Of a stretch of 64,000 nt of DNA, positions 16,565-25,722 are shown one piece after another. A program made the translations under genes and the position numbers. How positions within the stretch are numbered: the stretch's first letter is position 1; each line of letters opens with the position of its first letter. Source of the DNA: Metabacillus sediminilitoris (GTDB lineage Bacteria; Bacillota; Bacilli; Bacillales; Bacillaceae). Below the pieces are notes generated by a model. It did no database searches, was not told the DNA's origin, and was given only the letters and a program-made list of their open reading frames with translations. The DNA lies in NCBI RefSeq assembly GCF_009720625.1, contig NZ_CP046266.1, forward strand, positions 1,063,501 to 1,127,500. Direction: 5' to 3'.

Positions 16565-16597
16565 AAACCCACTGTGTAATACAGCGGGTTTCTTTGT
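16565..16597 (+). terminator. Terminator of riboswitch 2
   Basis: AAACCCACTGT pairs with ACAGCGGGTTT around GTAAT and is followed by a short T-rich run. The stem sequence differs from terminator 1, so only the aptamer was duplicated or homogenised. Confidence 0.8.
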
Positions 16598-16954
16598 GGT
16601 TTATTACTGGTAATTTTTGTAAATTTTAATTGGAGAGGAAAAAATATGCTACTGCGTTTAAGTGGTCTAGAGATAAAAATGATGAAGAAAAATCAAAGAG
16701 GAATGAAAAAAATGCGAAGATAGCGTGTTCAATAGTTTAACAGATTAATCAAAAAAAGATTACATTTCATCTATGTTTTACCTGAAAATAAAAATTGAAA
16801 GAGGCGACAAAAATGGCTGATGAAAAAGGATGGGTTACAAAAACATAGAGCTCACGTATGCAGAAGCCCTTTACTAATCTTGAAGAAAATCATGTCGTAT
16901 ATACAAATGATTGAACTATTGACTTCTTAATTGAAGAATAAACAGGAGGATTTT
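16598..16954 (+). other. kdp leader with broken small ORFs
   Basis: About 350 bases between the second switch and the first kdp reading frame. Two ribosome binding sites are followed by very short ORFs. GGAGAGG before ATG 16646 gives 25 codons; one frame over, the same sequence reads ATAFKWSRDKNDEEKSKR and looks like a coding remnant with a lost base. GAAAGAGGCG before about 16813 starts MADEKGWVTKT and stops. They may be decayed leader peptides or small proteins. Confidence 0.35.
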
Positions 16955-17065
16955 ATGTTTGATATTTTAATGATTATTGTGATTGGTTCATTAGCTGCAT
17001 CTATGTATGGCTTAGCGAAGTGGTCAGAAGGGACAATTTCTAAAAAAAGTGGTGATCAATCATGA
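16955..17065 (+). CDS. Small single-TM protein upstream of kdpF
   Basis: 36 residues, ATG 16955 after AGGAGGA. It has one membrane helix (MFDILMIIVIGSLAASMYGL) and a charged tail (AKWSEGTISKKSGDQS). Its stop overlaps the kdpF start (ATGA), implying translational coupling. Size and placement suggest a KdpF-like accessory peptide of the Kdp complex, but I know no name for it. Confidence 0.6.
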   Translation: MFDILMIIVIGSLAASMYGLAKWSEGTISKKSGDQS

Positions 17066-17142
17066 TTTCCTTATTATTTGGAGTCTCTATCATTTTAATG
17101 ATTTACCTAACCTACGTATTATTAAACCCTGAAAAATTCTAG
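17062..17142 (+). CDS. kdpF: KdpF, small subunit of K+-transporting ATPase
   Basis: 26 residues with one membrane helix (LLFGVSIILMIYLTYVLLNP) ending NPEKF, the characteristic YxLLxPExF end of KdpF. It stabilises the KdpFABC complex. It overlaps the small upstream gene by four bases and precedes kdpA by 21 bases. Confidence 0.8.
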   Translation: MISLLFGVSIILMIYLTYVLLNPEKF

Positions 17143-17163
17143 TTTTAAACGGAGGGAAAAACA

Positions 17164-18837
17164 TTGGTTTTAACGCTTATTTCAATAGCTTTTACTTTAT
17201 TAATCATCTTTCTGATAGCAAAACCTGTTGGTTTATATATAGCAAGTGTTTTTGATTATCAGCATTCCAAGATGGATAAGTTCTTCTTACCTATAGAAAA
17301 ACTTTTTTATAAGATTGGCGGAGTTAAAGAAGATAACCAATCGTGGAAGCAGTATGCGATTACACTTGTTGGTGTAAATACCTTTATGATTTTACTGGTC
17401 TACTTTGTTTTTAGATTACAAGGAGTACTGCCTTTAAATCCAAGCAATATAGCAGGCATGGATCCAACATTAGCTTTTAACACAGCGATTAGTTTCATGA
17501 CTAACACAAACTTGCAACATTACAGTGGTGAGAGTGGATTATCTTATTTATCACAGTTAATCGGTATCTTGTTTATGATGTTTGTTGCACCAGGAACAGC
17601 CCTTGCAGTTGCGATTGCTTTTATCCGCGGGTTAACTGGTAAAGAAATAGGAAATTTCTTTGTCGATTTAATTCGATCCATTACTCGTGTTTTATTACCA
17701 ATAGCTTTTATTACAAGTTTCATATTTATTGCATTAGGCGTACCACAAACACTAGACCCAACAATTACGGCAAAAACGATTGAGGGAATCGAACAACATA
17801 TTGCAATGGGGCCTGTCGGTTCTTTCTTATCAATAAAAGAGTTGGGTAACAATGGTGGCGGATTCTTTGGAGTTAACTCTGCACATCCATTTGAAAATCC
17901 AAATGCAATAAGTAACGTGTTACAAATTATTCTAATGTTTTTATTGCCTGTTGCTCTTCCATATACGTATGGAAAAATGGTAGGGAATCTTAAGCAAGGC
18001 AGAGTTTTATTCGTCTCAATGGCGATGATTTTCCTAGTTTTCCTTGGGACATCTCTTTATCAAGAATATAAAGGAAATCCAGCTTTAAATGAATTAGGTA
18101 TCTCTGCTGAACAAGGAAGCATGGAAGGTAAAGAGGTTCGATTTGGGACAGCACAGTCTATTTTTTATGCCATTACAACGACTGCTACAGAAACTGGTGC
18201 AGTTAATACGATGCATGATACTTTAACACCATTAACAGGGATGCTCGCTCTATCAAACATGCTCTTAAACATTGTTTTTGGGGGTGTTGGTGCAGGGTTT
18301 GTGAATATAATCATGTACGTGATGATTGCTGTATTCTTATCAGGTCTAATGGTCGGTAGAACTCCTGAATACTTCGGTAAGAAAATTGAAGGAAAAGAAA
18401 TGAAGCTTATTGCTCTTACATTATTGATTTCTCCTTTCTTAATTTTAGGGGGTTCAGCGTTGGCCTTATTTACACCGTTAGGTAGTGATGGAATCTCTAA
18501 TCCTGGTTATCACGGAATCACACAGGTTTTATATGAATTTACATCCTCAGCTGCAAACAACGGTTCAGGATTTGAAGGTCTTGGAGATGCGACACCATTC
18601 TGGAACATATCAACTGGAATTGTCATGTTTATTGGAAGGTTCTTTGGATTCGTCACAATGTTAGCTGTTGCAGGATCGTTAGCTTCCAAAAGATTGGTTC
18701 CAGAAACAGTTGGGACATTTAAAACAGATACTTCATTATTTGGGATTCTATTTATTGTTGCAGTATTTATCGTTGGAGCCCTAACATTTTTCCCAGTATT
18801 AGTATTGGGACCAGTCGCTGAATACCTGACTTTGTAA
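17164..18837 (+). CDS. kdpA: KdpA, potassium-binding channel subunit
   Basis: 557 residues, the usual KdpA length, ten membrane helices. Start TTG 17164 with GGAGGG 6 bases upstream. The four pore loops of the SKT superfamily are visible: NTAISFMTNTNLQHYSGES, KELGNNGGGFFGVNSAHPFE, TTTATETGAVNTMHDTLTP and EFTSSAANNGSGFEGLGD. These carry the selectivity-filter glycines. KdpA takes up K+ with high affinity and passes it through the KdpB ATPase. The strand order kdpF-A-B-C is standard, and the riboswitch pair upstream controls the whole set. Confidence 0.97.
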   Translation: MVLTLISIAFTLLIIFLIAKPVGLYIASVFDYQHSKMDKFFLPIEKLFYKIGGVKEDNQSWKQYAITLVGVNTFMILLVYFVFRLQGVLPLNPSNIAGMDPTLAFNTAISFMTNTNLQHYSGESGLSYLSQLIGILFMMFVAPGTALAVAIAFIRGLTGKEIGNFFVDLIRSITRVLLPIAFITSFIFIALGVPQTLDPTITAKTIEGIEQHIAMGPVGSFLSIKELGNNGGGFFGVNSAHPFENPNAISNVLQIILMFLLPVALPYTYGKMVGNLKQGRVLFVSMAMIFLVFLGTSLYQEYKGNPALNELGISAEQGSMEGKEVRFGTAQSIFYAITTTATETGAVNTMHDTLTPLTGMLALSNMLLNIVFGGVGAGFVNIIMYVMIAVFLSGLMVGRTPEYFGKKIEGKEMKLIALTLLISPFLILGGSALALFTPLGSDGISNPGYHGITQVLYEFTSSAANNGSGFEGLGDATPFWNISTGIVMFIGRFFGFVTMLAVAGSLASKRLVPETVGTFKTDTSLFGILFIVAVFIVGALTFFPVLVLGPVAEYLTL

Positions 18838-18852
18838 AGGTGGAGGAAAATC

Positions 18853-20919
18853 ATGAGTCAACTTTTTGTGGAAAGCGAAAATAAATTACAAAAGAAAGCA
18901 TCATTAATGAACAAAGAATTGATTATACAAGCTGTTAAAGAATCCTTTGTGAAACTAGATCCAAGAATCATGATAAAAAATCCGATTATGTTCATAGTTG
19001 AAATTGGTTTTTTGATTACTCTAATCATGTGTTTTGCACCGAATGCTTTTGGAAAAAGTGATGTTGAGCTTTGGTTCAATATTGTTGTTTCCTTTATTCT
19101 TCTTTTTACCGTGCTTTTTGGTAACTTTTCAGAAGCCATTGCAGAAGGGCGAGGGAAAGCCCAAGCCAGTTCATTAAAACAATCAAAAAAAGAGATTAGT
19201 GCAAACCGTTTGCTAGATAGCGGAATAATTGAAGAAGTCCCTTCAACTCAACTTAGAAAAGGTGACATTGTCATTGTAAAACAAGGTGAGATGATACCAG
19301 GGGATGGTGAAGTAATCGGAGGCTTAGCATCTGTAGATGAGTCTGCAATTACAGGCGAATCAGCTCCCGTCATTAAAGAAGCTGGTGGAGATTTTAACTC
19401 TGTTACTGGTGGTACACGTGTGGTAAGTGATCAGATTACAGTAAGAATTACAAATAATCCTGGGGAATCATTTCTCGATCGAATGATCTCATTAGTTGAA
19501 GGCGCAGAGCGCCAAAAAACACCGAATGAAATTGCATTAAATACAGTGTTAACAAGTTTAACATTAATCTTTCTAATTGTTGTTGTAACGCTGCCTTTCT
19601 TTACTCAATATCTTGGCTTTAATATAGAAGTCCCTGTGCTCATTTCCCTTCTTGTTTGTTTAATCCCAACAACCATTGGTGGATTACTTTCAGCCATTGG
19701 GATCGCAGGAATGGACCGAGTGACACAGTTCAATGTGCTAGCTATGTCAGGGAAAGCAGTAGAAGCAGCAGGTGATATCAATACAATTATCTTAGATAAA
19801 ACAGGTACCATTACATTTGGAAATCGGATGGCAAGTGAATTTGTACTAGTTAGTCAAGCAGACGAAAATGAATTTATACAGTGGCTCGCAATAAGTTCAT
19901 TAAAAGATGAAACTCCTGAAGGTCGTTCTATTATTGAACTTCTTAAAAAGCAAAACAAGACTTTTGATGAAAGTGTTTCTCAAAATGCGGAGATTATAGA
20001 GTTTAAAGCAGAGACTCGAATGAGTGGAATGGACTTAACAGATGGAAGAAAAGTGCGAAAAGGTGCCGTGGATGCAGTAAAAGAATGGGTTGCTTCTCAA
20101 GGGGGAATTGTACCAAAAGATTTGGATGAAAAAACAAATCGAATCTCAAAGGAAGGTGGCACACCACTTGCAGTAGCCATTAACAATCAAATACTAGGAT
20201 TAATTTATCTAAAAGATACTGTAAAACCTGGGATGAGAGAACGCTTTGAGCAGTTGAGAAAAATGGGAATTAAGTCAGTCATGTGTACAGGAGACAACCC
20301 TTTAACAGCTGCAACTATTGCAAAAGAAGCTGGTGTAGATGAATTTATTGCAGAATGTAAGCCAGAAGATAAAATTGATGTTATAAAATATGAACAATCA
20401 CAAGGAAAACTTGTTGCAATGACTGGAGACGGAACGAATGATGCTCCTGCCTTGGCACAGGCTGATGTTGGCTTGGCTATGAATAGTGGAACAACAGCAG
20501 CGAAGGAAGCAGCGAATATGATTGATCTTGATTCAAATCCCACAAAATTAATTGAGGTTGTTTCAATCGGGAAACAACTGTTGATGACAAGAGGGGCTTT
20601 AACAACATTCAGTATTGCAAATGATATTGCGAAATATTTTGCAATTATTCCAGCGATGTTTATGATTGCAATACCTGAAATGGATGTTCTTAACATTATG
20701 CAATTAGAATCGCCGATATCTGCAATCCTTTCGGCACTCATTTTTAATGCCATCATTATTCCCCTCCTCATTCCACTTGCGATGAAAGGGGTAGCATACA
20801 AGCCGATGAGTTCCAATTCATTGTTAAAAAGAAACATGTTTATCTATGGCTTTGGTGGTGTTATTGTTCCATTCATCGGAATTAAATTAATCGACGTAGC
20901 AGTAGGATTAATTATTTAA
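18853..20919 (+). CDS. kdpB: KdpB, P-type ATPase subunit
   Basis: 688 residues. It has the actuator loop [13 protein letters not shown], the phosphorylation site [11 protein letters not shown] with D315, the nucleotide-binding [10 protein letters not shown], and the hinge [28 protein letters not shown] precedes ATG 18853 by 6 bases. Full length with no missing motif. It energises K+ import by KdpA. Hydrophobic helices follow the type IA arrangement. Confidence 0.97.
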   Translation: MSQLFVESENKLQKKASLMNKELIIQAVKESFVKLDPRIMIKNPIMFIVEIGFLITLIMCFAPNAFGKSDVELWFNIVVSFILLFTVLFGNFSEAIAEGRGKAQASSLKQSKKEISANRLLDSGIIEEVPSTQLRKGDIVIVKQGEMIPGDGEVIGGLASVDESAITGESAPVIKEAGGDFNSVTGGTRVVSDQITVRITNNPGESFLDRMISLVEGAERQKTPNEIALNTVLTSLTLIFLIVVVTLPFFTQYLGFNIEVPVLISLLVCLIPTTIGGLLSAIGIAGMDRVTQFNVLAMSGKAVEAAGDINTIILDKTGTITFGNRMASEFVLVSQADENEFIQWLAISSLKDETPEGRSIIELLKKQNKTFDESVSQNAEIIEFKAETRMSGMDLTDGRKVRKGAVDAVKEWVASQGGIVPKDLDEKTNRISKEGGTPLAVAINNQILGLIYLKDTVKPGMRERFEQLRKMGIKSVMCTGDNPLTAATIAKEAGVDEFIAECKPEDKIDVIKYEQSQGKLVAMTGDGTNDAPALAQADVGLAMNSGTTAAKEAANMIDLDSNPTKLIEVVSIGKQLLMTRGALTTFSIANDIAKYFAIIPAMFMIAIPEMDVLNIMQLESPISAILSALIFNAIIIPLLIPLAMKGVAYKPMSSNSLLKRNMFIYGFGGVIVPFIGIKLIDVAVGLII

Positions 20920-20973
20920 TTTGAGGGGGGATTCCCCCTCTCCTCAATAAGATAAATTGAAAGGAAGATCAGA

Positions 20974-21537
20974 ATGATAGGAACGATTGTTAGAACAAGC
21001 TTGCTGCTAATGTTTTCGTGTGGACTTTTGTACCCTCTCGTTGTAACGGGGATTGCAAAGGTCACAATGCCACATCAAGCAAATGGCAGTCTTCTATATA
21101 ATGAAGAAAAAGAAGTAATTGGATCAGAGCTAATTGGCCAACAATTTACGACTCCAGGTTTTTTTCATTCACGTGTTTCAAGCATTGAATATGATGCAGC
21201 CGGGTCTGGATCAAATAACTATGCACCGTCCAATACAGAAATGATTTCTCGGACAAAAGAATTAATTATAGATTGGAAAAAAGCGAACCCTGATGTACCA
21301 ATAGATCAATTGCCAATTGACTTAATAACTAACTCAGGTTCAGGTTTAGATCCACACATAAGTCCTGAAGCAGCAATAGCACAAATACCAAGAATCGTAT
21401 CTGCAACAGGTTTATCAAATGATGATCTAAACAAATTAGTTGATAAACATACAGAAAATAAAGAACTAGGGATGTTTGGAGAGGATAGGGTCAATGTACT
21501 AAAACTTAATCTTGACTTGGCTAAACTAATTCAATAA
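20974..21537 (+). CDS. kdpC: KdpC, periplasmic-side/extracellular subunit
   Basis: 187 residues with one N-terminal membrane helix (IVRTSLLLMFSCGLLYPLVV) and the conserved GQQFTTPGFFHSRVSS, AAGSGSNNYAPSN and SGSGLDPHISPEAA motifs. AAGGAAGATC precedes ATG 20974. KdpC increases ATP affinity of the complex. Last gene of the structural operon; a hairpin follows. Confidence 0.96.
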   Translation: MIGTIVRTSLLLMFSCGLLYPLVVTGIAKVTMPHQANGSLLYNEEKEVIGSELIGQQFTTPGFFHSRVSSIEYDAAGSGSNNYAPSNTEMISRTKELIIDWKKANPDVPIDQLPIDLITNSGSGLDPHISPEAAIAQIPRIVSATGLSNDDLNKLVDKHTENKELGMFGEDRVNVLKLNLDLAKLIQ

Positions 21538-21545
21538 TGATCTAA

Positions 21546-21571
21546 CCTCGGTTTTGACCGAGGCTCTTTTC
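21546..21571 (+). terminator. Hairpin between kdpC and kdpD
   Basis: CCTCGGTTTTGACCGAGG then CTCTTTT. It may partly terminate transcription, lowering kdpD expression relative to kdpABC. Confidence 0.7.
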
Positions 21572-21584
21572 AGGAGATGATGAG

Positions 21585-22748
21585 TTGGGAAAAAAGCATC
21601 CTTATTTTAGAAGAAAGACCCCAGAAGAAATTCTTAAGGAAATACAAGACGAAAGCAGAGGCAAATTAAAATTATATATTGGGGCTGCTCCTGGTGTAGG
21701 TAAAACATATAAAATGCTGCAAGATGCACATGATTTAGTCTCGGAAGGATTCGATGTAGTCATCGGATTAATCGAAACCCATGGCAGGGTTGAAACAGAG
21801 AAACAAATAAAGAATCTTGAGCATGTTCCTCTTAAAGAAATCACTTATAAAAACAAGATGTTCTTTGAGCTAAATGTAGAAGGGGTTATAGAACGAAAGC
21901 CCGATATTGTGGTTGTTGACGAACTAGCTCATACAAATATTAAAGGATCAAATAATGTAAAGCGTTATTTGGATGTAGAAGAGATTCTAACTGCGGGTAT
22001 TGATGTGATGTCAGCAGTAAATATTCAGCACATGGAGAGTGTGCACGATATCGTTGAAAATATAACAGGTATTAGAGTTCGAGAGAGAATACCAGATACC
22101 TTTGTAGATAAAGCAAATGAAATACAACTTATCGATGTAACACCTATTACTTTGCGTAAAAGGCTTTCAGAAGGGAAAATCTACACAAAAGAAAAAATCA
22201 TGCAAAGTTTAACTAATTTTTTTACTGAAGCCAATCTTTCTGCTCTTAGGGAATTGGCCTTAAGAGAAGTTGCTGATGATGTAGATGAAAAAATTGAACA
22301 AAAAAACGGTCATTCTTTTAAAGGACCGATTGGTCTTCACGAAAAGATATTAGTTTGTGTTCAATACAGCCAAACTGCAGAGAAGCTAATTCGAAGAGGT
22401 TGGAGAATGGCCAACCGATTAAAGGCTGAGCTTTATGTCTTAAATGTTGTAAATCAAGACCCACTTAATATGACAAACTTGATGAAACAAAAAATTGATT
22501 ACTGGAGAGAGTTGTGTGAACAACTAAATGCTAACTTTATTCTTGAACAAAAAGGAAAAAGTAAACCTTCGAAGGTCATTGTAGAAGTTGCAAAAAGGCA
22601 TTTTATCACTCAAATCTTACTAGGACAATCTGCTAGAACGAGATGGGAAGAAATTACAAAGGGATCAATTGTAAATGAAATCATGAGAGATACCACGAAT
22701 ATTGACATTCACATTGTAGCTGATAGCAAGTCAATAAAGGAGGATTAG
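21585..22748 (+). CDS. kdpD: Kinase-less KdpD (sensor KdpD + USP domain)
   Basis: 387 residues from TTG 21585 (AGGAG upstream). Residues 1-215 are the KdpD N-terminal domain with Walker-type GAAPGVGKTYKML, VIGLIETHGR, VVVDELAHTN and NIQHMESVHD. Residues 250-375 form a universal-stress-protein (USP) domain ending in SKSIKED. The membrane helices and histidine kinase part of full KdpD (about 900 residues) are absent, and no kdpE gene lies nearby. In S. aureus the KdpD USP domain binds c-di-AMP, so the same here is plausible. Short KdpD proteins occur in other Bacillaceae, so this is unlikely to be a broken gene. Confidence 0.9.
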   Translation: MGKKHPYFRRKTPEEILKEIQDESRGKLKLYIGAAPGVGKTYKMLQDAHDLVSEGFDVVIGLIETHGRVETEKQIKNLEHVPLKEITYKNKMFFELNVEGVIERKPDIVVVDELAHTNIKGSNNVKRYLDVEEILTAGIDVMSAVNIQHMESVHDIVENITGIRVRERIPDTFVDKANEIQLIDVTPITLRKRLSEGKIYTKEKIMQSLTNFFTEANLSALRELALREVADDVDEKIEQKNGHSFKGPIGLHEKILVCVQYSQTAEKLIRRGWRMANRLKAELYVLNVVNQDPLNMTNLMKQKIDYWRELCEQLNANFILEQKGKSKPSKVIVEVAKRHFITQILLGQSARTRWEEITKGSIVNEIMRDTTNIDIHIVADSKSIKED

Positions 22749-22754
22749 TCCATT

Positions 22755-23171
22755 ATGAATGTTGCCTTTTTCTTAATTCCAAAAAGTGAAGTAACTTATG
22801 TCTATGAACATTGGACAATGAGACAAGCAATTGAAAAAATGGAGTATCATCGATATGCTGCTGTTCCGATTTTAGATAAAAATGGCCACTATTTGGGTAC
22901 ATTAACAGAAGGTGACCTTTTATGGAAATTAAAAAACTCTGAATACCTAGACTTTCAGCATACTCATAAAGTCATGCTAAGAGATGTATCCCTTCATACA
23001 AAATATGAACCTATCTCAGTAAATAGTGAAATTGAGAATATAGTGAATACTTCTTTAAATCAAAATTTTGTCCCAGTTGTTGATGATTATGGAGTTTTTA
23101 TTGGAATTATCAGAAGAAGAGAGATTATTGAGCTACTCTCTAATTTACTAGAGAATCAAATTAAGACATAG
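22755..23171 (+). CDS. CBS-pair protein of the kdp cluster
   Basis: 138 residues made almost entirely of two CBS domains: HWTMRQAIEKMEYHRYAAVP-ILDKNGHYLGTLTEGDLL, and SEIENIVNTSLNQNFVPVVD-DYGVFIGIIRRREIIE. It starts 6 bases after kdpD with AAGGAGG inside the end of that gene, so the two are coupled. CBS pairs bind adenine nucleotides; B. subtilis DarB (CbpB) of similar size binds c-di-AMP. Given the riboswitches and KdpD, nucleotide-dependent control of K+ uptake is the likely role. Confidence 0.85.
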   Translation: MNVAFFLIPKSEVTYVYEHWTMRQAIEKMEYHRYAAVPILDKNGHYLGTLTEGDLLWKLKNSEYLDFQHTHKVMLRDVSLHTKYEPISVNSEIENIVNTSLNQNFVPVVDDYGVFIGIIRRREIIELLSNLLENQIKT

Positions 23172-23319
23172 GTGTATTATAAAATGCAAACCGTGTAATT
23201 CCACTTGTAAAAACAGATATAGATAAATGCAAAATGCACTTAGATTTTGCTCATTAATTTATTAGTTTTTTGTATAAGAATATTAAGGGGAAATTGACTT
23301 ATTCGTTAGGAGCAAAAAA

Positions 23320-23766
23320 ATGAGTGGGAATAATCTAAATAATATAATCGTTATAGGTTGGAACAGTTGTTCATATGAAGTCATTAATTTCATAAATAAA
23401 GTAAATAACAATGCTAAGATTACATTAATAGATAACACAATGGATGAGTATCCACTTTCCTTTGTAAAATTAATAAAAGGAAATCCTATTGAAAGAAATA
23501 ATTTAATTGATGCAAATATACATTCTGCAGATTTTATTGTTATTACAGCTAACCAACAAAAGAATGAAAGAGATGCTGATGAACAAACTCTTATTAATCT
23601 TTTAACGATAAGAACCATGAACGAGACAGCCTATTGCATAGTCCAAACAATGTTAAGGAAAAATATTCAACATGTTAAAAATGCAGGTGCTGATGAAGTG
23701 ATATATACGAATGATCTTATCGGTAGAAGGTTAACTTTTAGTGTCTTAACAAAGAAACTACGATAA
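23320..23766 (+). CDS. Stand-alone RCK-N (TrkA-N) domain protein
   Basis: 148 residues, ATG 23320 with TAGGAG upstream. It has the dinucleotide-binding start IIVIGWNSCSYEVINFI and then LIDNTMDEYP, VKLIKGNPIERNNLIDANIH and DFIVITANQQKNERDADEQT. This resembles the cytoplasmic RCK-N of YugO/MthK-type K+ channels more than KtrA. There is no RCK-C domain and no channel part. It may be a soluble regulator of a channel, or the remnant of a channel gene whose pore part was lost. Confidence 0.75.
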   Translation: MSGNNLNNIIVIGWNSCSYEVINFINKVNNNAKITLIDNTMDEYPLSFVKLIKGNPIERNNLIDANIHSADFIVITANQQKNERDADEQTLINLLTIRTMNETAYCIVQTMLRKNIQHVKNAGADEVIYTNDLIGRRLTFSVLTKKLR

Positions 23767-23767
23767 C

Positions 23768-23911
23768 TCTTTTAGAATTGAAGAGCTTACAGAAATAGCA
23801 AATATGAGTGTATCTCGCTACATAGGCTCTTTTAAAGAGGCTACTGCAATGAGCCCTATTCAATTCCAAAAACAACTGAGATTTTTAATGCTCCATTCGA
23901 ATATCGTCTAG
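23768..23911 (+). pseudogene. AraC-family HTH fragment
   Basis: Directly after the RCK gene a frame reads FRIEELTEIANMSVSRYIGS, then FKEATAMSPIQFQKQLR, and stops at 23911. This is the first helix-turn-helix of an AraC-type regulator. No start or sensor domain precedes it, and the second HTH has decayed. Confidence 0.65.
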
Positions 23912-24299
23912 ACACTAAAATAAAGTAGAACTATTAATGGAACATGGATTAAAAGTGGTTTTTAAATTCAGCATTTGGCTCAATAAGAAAGATAAAAAGG
24001 AATTGACATTCTTCAGTTCTTTCTAGTTTATTACAGCATTAATTCAGGATCAATCATTAGTGGGAAAAATTCACTTAAACTATTGGGGGCATGAGTGGAA
24101 GAATAAAAATAGGAACAAGTAGTATTTTTAAACAATATGACCGCTCATAACAGCAATTATAAGCGTCTAACTTTTGAGATTTGTTAGACATATGGATAAA
24201 TAGTTCAGCAAGATTACAGGAGAAGATTCAATGGTTTTTATCCAAATTAAACTGTGAATGTTATGGAATTTATCTTTGTCTCAATTATTGAAATTGTAT
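23912..24299. other. Decayed sequence
   Basis: About 390 bases with no intact gene. The first part may be the worn second half of the AraC-type gene. Nothing else recognisable. Confidence 0.3.
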
Positions 24300-24339
24300 A
24301 AAAAAACCACTCATATATAATTTATGAGTGGTTTTTATA
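24299..24339. terminator. Strong bidirectional hairpin terminator
   Basis: AAAAACCACTCATA pairs perfectly with TATGAGTGGTTTTT. A/T runs on both sides let it stop transcription from either strand. It ends the minus-strand gene at 24375. Confidence 0.85.
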
Positions 24340-24374
24340 GTGATATAAAAGTATTATATAGTTAATTTCATAAA

Positions 24375-24854
24375 TTATTTTTGTGTAATTTGAGCACCGC
24401 CGGTTATAGTAATCTTTGCCCCTTTGCCAACGTTAATACTCGTTCCCCCAGTAGATAAGATAGTACCGCCTGCAACGGTAGTAGTACCTGTAGCAGCGTT
24501 ACTTCCTCCTGTGCGTAAAACAGGAGCCTGTAGGGTGGTGTTTTCGATTGTAACTTGTCCATGAGAGTGGTCGAACCTTATCCCTTTTAAAGCCTCAATG
24601 AGTAATTTTTCCTCTAGGCCCCCTTGAACGCTTACAGAACCATCACTTGCATTAACATCTATTACTCCAACTGCTTCTTGAAAAATAGATTCAATTTCTT
24701 GTGTAGTAGTAGCATTCTCAAGTCTCATTTGTAAATCAGGATTGACCTTAAAAACCCTTTTAAAAACCTTTTCAATTGTTGGTGCGGTAAAAGTAGTAAA
24801 ATAATTTGATAGTAAACTCATGACCGTAGGGTCTAATGCATTAAAGTCAACCAT
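24375..24854 (-). CDS. Unknown protein with Gly/Thr-rich beta C-terminus
   Basis: 159 residues, ATG 24854 with GGAGAG 7 bases upstream. The N-terminal 70 residues are helical (MVDFNALDPTVMSLLSNYFT, then FTAPTIEKVFKRVFKVN). The C-terminal half is rich in G, T, V and I (VLRTGGSNAATGTTTVAGGT, then ILSTGGTSINVGKGAKITIT), a pattern expected of a beta-solenoid or layered beta structure. No signal peptide. It is divergent from the DUF6602 gene over a 115-base shared promoter region. I do not recognise a family. Partner, immunity or structural roles are all possible. Confidence 0.6.
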   Translation of the reverse strand: MVDFNALDPTVMSLLSNYFTTFTAPTIEKVFKRVFKVNPDLQMRLENATTTQEIESIFQEAVGVIDVNASDGSVSVQGGLEEKLLIEALKGIRFDHSHGQVTIENTTLQAPVLRTGGSNAATGTTTVAGGTILSTGGTSINVGKGAKITITGGAQITQK

Positions 24855-24969
24855 ACTATCTCTCCAATCTTCTTGATATAATAAATAACATGGAAAATTA
24901 TATCAAAAATTCCAGTGTATATCTATTTATTCATAAAAATTAAAATATATAAATTAAAGGTGGAGTATA

Positions 24970-25722
24970 GTGAGATTAGAACATCTATTTCAAGCATTCT
25001 CTCGTGAAATGATTGATGAATTAAAAGTGTTAGCTGCTGTTCAAAAAGGCATGATTACCGAAGAGACAATCAAAACCTTCCTAAATAACCATTTACCAAG
25101 TAAATATTCAATTGGAGCGGGGTACGTTGTTGCTCACGATGGACAAAGTACTGGGCAGTTAGATTGCGTAATCTTTGCCCATGCAAGCTGTCCTTTGTGG
25201 TATAACAAAAAGTATCAAATTCTTCCTTCGGAAAGTGTGTGTGCTGTTCTTGAAATTAAACAAAAATTAACTATAGAACGTGTAAAAGATGCTATTAAAA
25301 TTATTAGTGGGGTACGGAGATTGCCGAAACTAGATGGTTATCGTCCTATAGGTCCTGATATTAAGGTCTCAGGTACAAACCCCCAAACTTTTGGTGTTAT
25401 TTTTGCATTTGAAACAAATGTTAGCTTAAAGCAACTTAAAAACGAACTAAATAAATTTAATGAATCGGTTCATTATAAGGAAAGACCTTCTTTAGTTTGT
25501 ATACTTAATCAGGGAATACTGTTAAATATCAACAGGAAAACAAGTGAAGTTAGTCTTATTCCAGATGAAGATTCAGTATTTGCTTCTGTTGAAGCGAGTT
25601 CAGACAGCTTTTTATTATTTTTTTTATTTTTGACTACATATTTAAATCAAATAGAAGTTATCCCACCCGATTTAAGTAAATATATTCAAGGTTATATGCA
25701 ACAGTTTAAGGTTGAGATTTAA
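24970..25722 (+). CDS. DUF6602 protein (nuclease-like)
   Basis: 250 residues. GTG 24970 follows AAAGGTGGAG. The core matches DUF6602 proteins: IKTFLNNHLPSKYSIGAGYV, then STGQLDCVIFAHASCPLW, then SESVCAVLEIKQKLTIERVK and IISGVRRL. The D in QLDCVIF and the E-x-K in LEIKQ suggest a PD-(D/E)XK-like site, although experimental function is unknown to me. DUF6602 genes are common in accessory and defence regions. It sits 1.1 kb from the right tRNA-derived site, in the usual cargo position of an integrated element. Confidence 0.75.
   Translation: MRLEHLFQAFSREMIDELKVLAAVQKGMITEETIKTFLNNHLPSKYSIGAGYVVAHDGQSTGQLDCVIFAHASCPLWYNKKYQILPSESVCAVLEIKQKLTIERVKDAIKIISGVRRLPKLDGYRPIGPDIKVSGTNPQTFGVIFAFETNVSLKQLKNELNKFNESVHYKERPSLVCILNQGILLNINRKTSEVSLIPDEDSVFASVEASSDSFLLFFLFLTTYLNQIEVIPPDLSKYIQGYMQQFKVEI

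Noticed and set aside
20205..20837. 210-codon minus-strand ORF opposite kdpB
   Set aside because: Shadow of a fully conserved ATPase gene.
21585..22748. kdpD as a broken gene
   Set aside because: Both domains are complete and the end is followed by a coupled gene, so a natural short form is more likely than a truncation.
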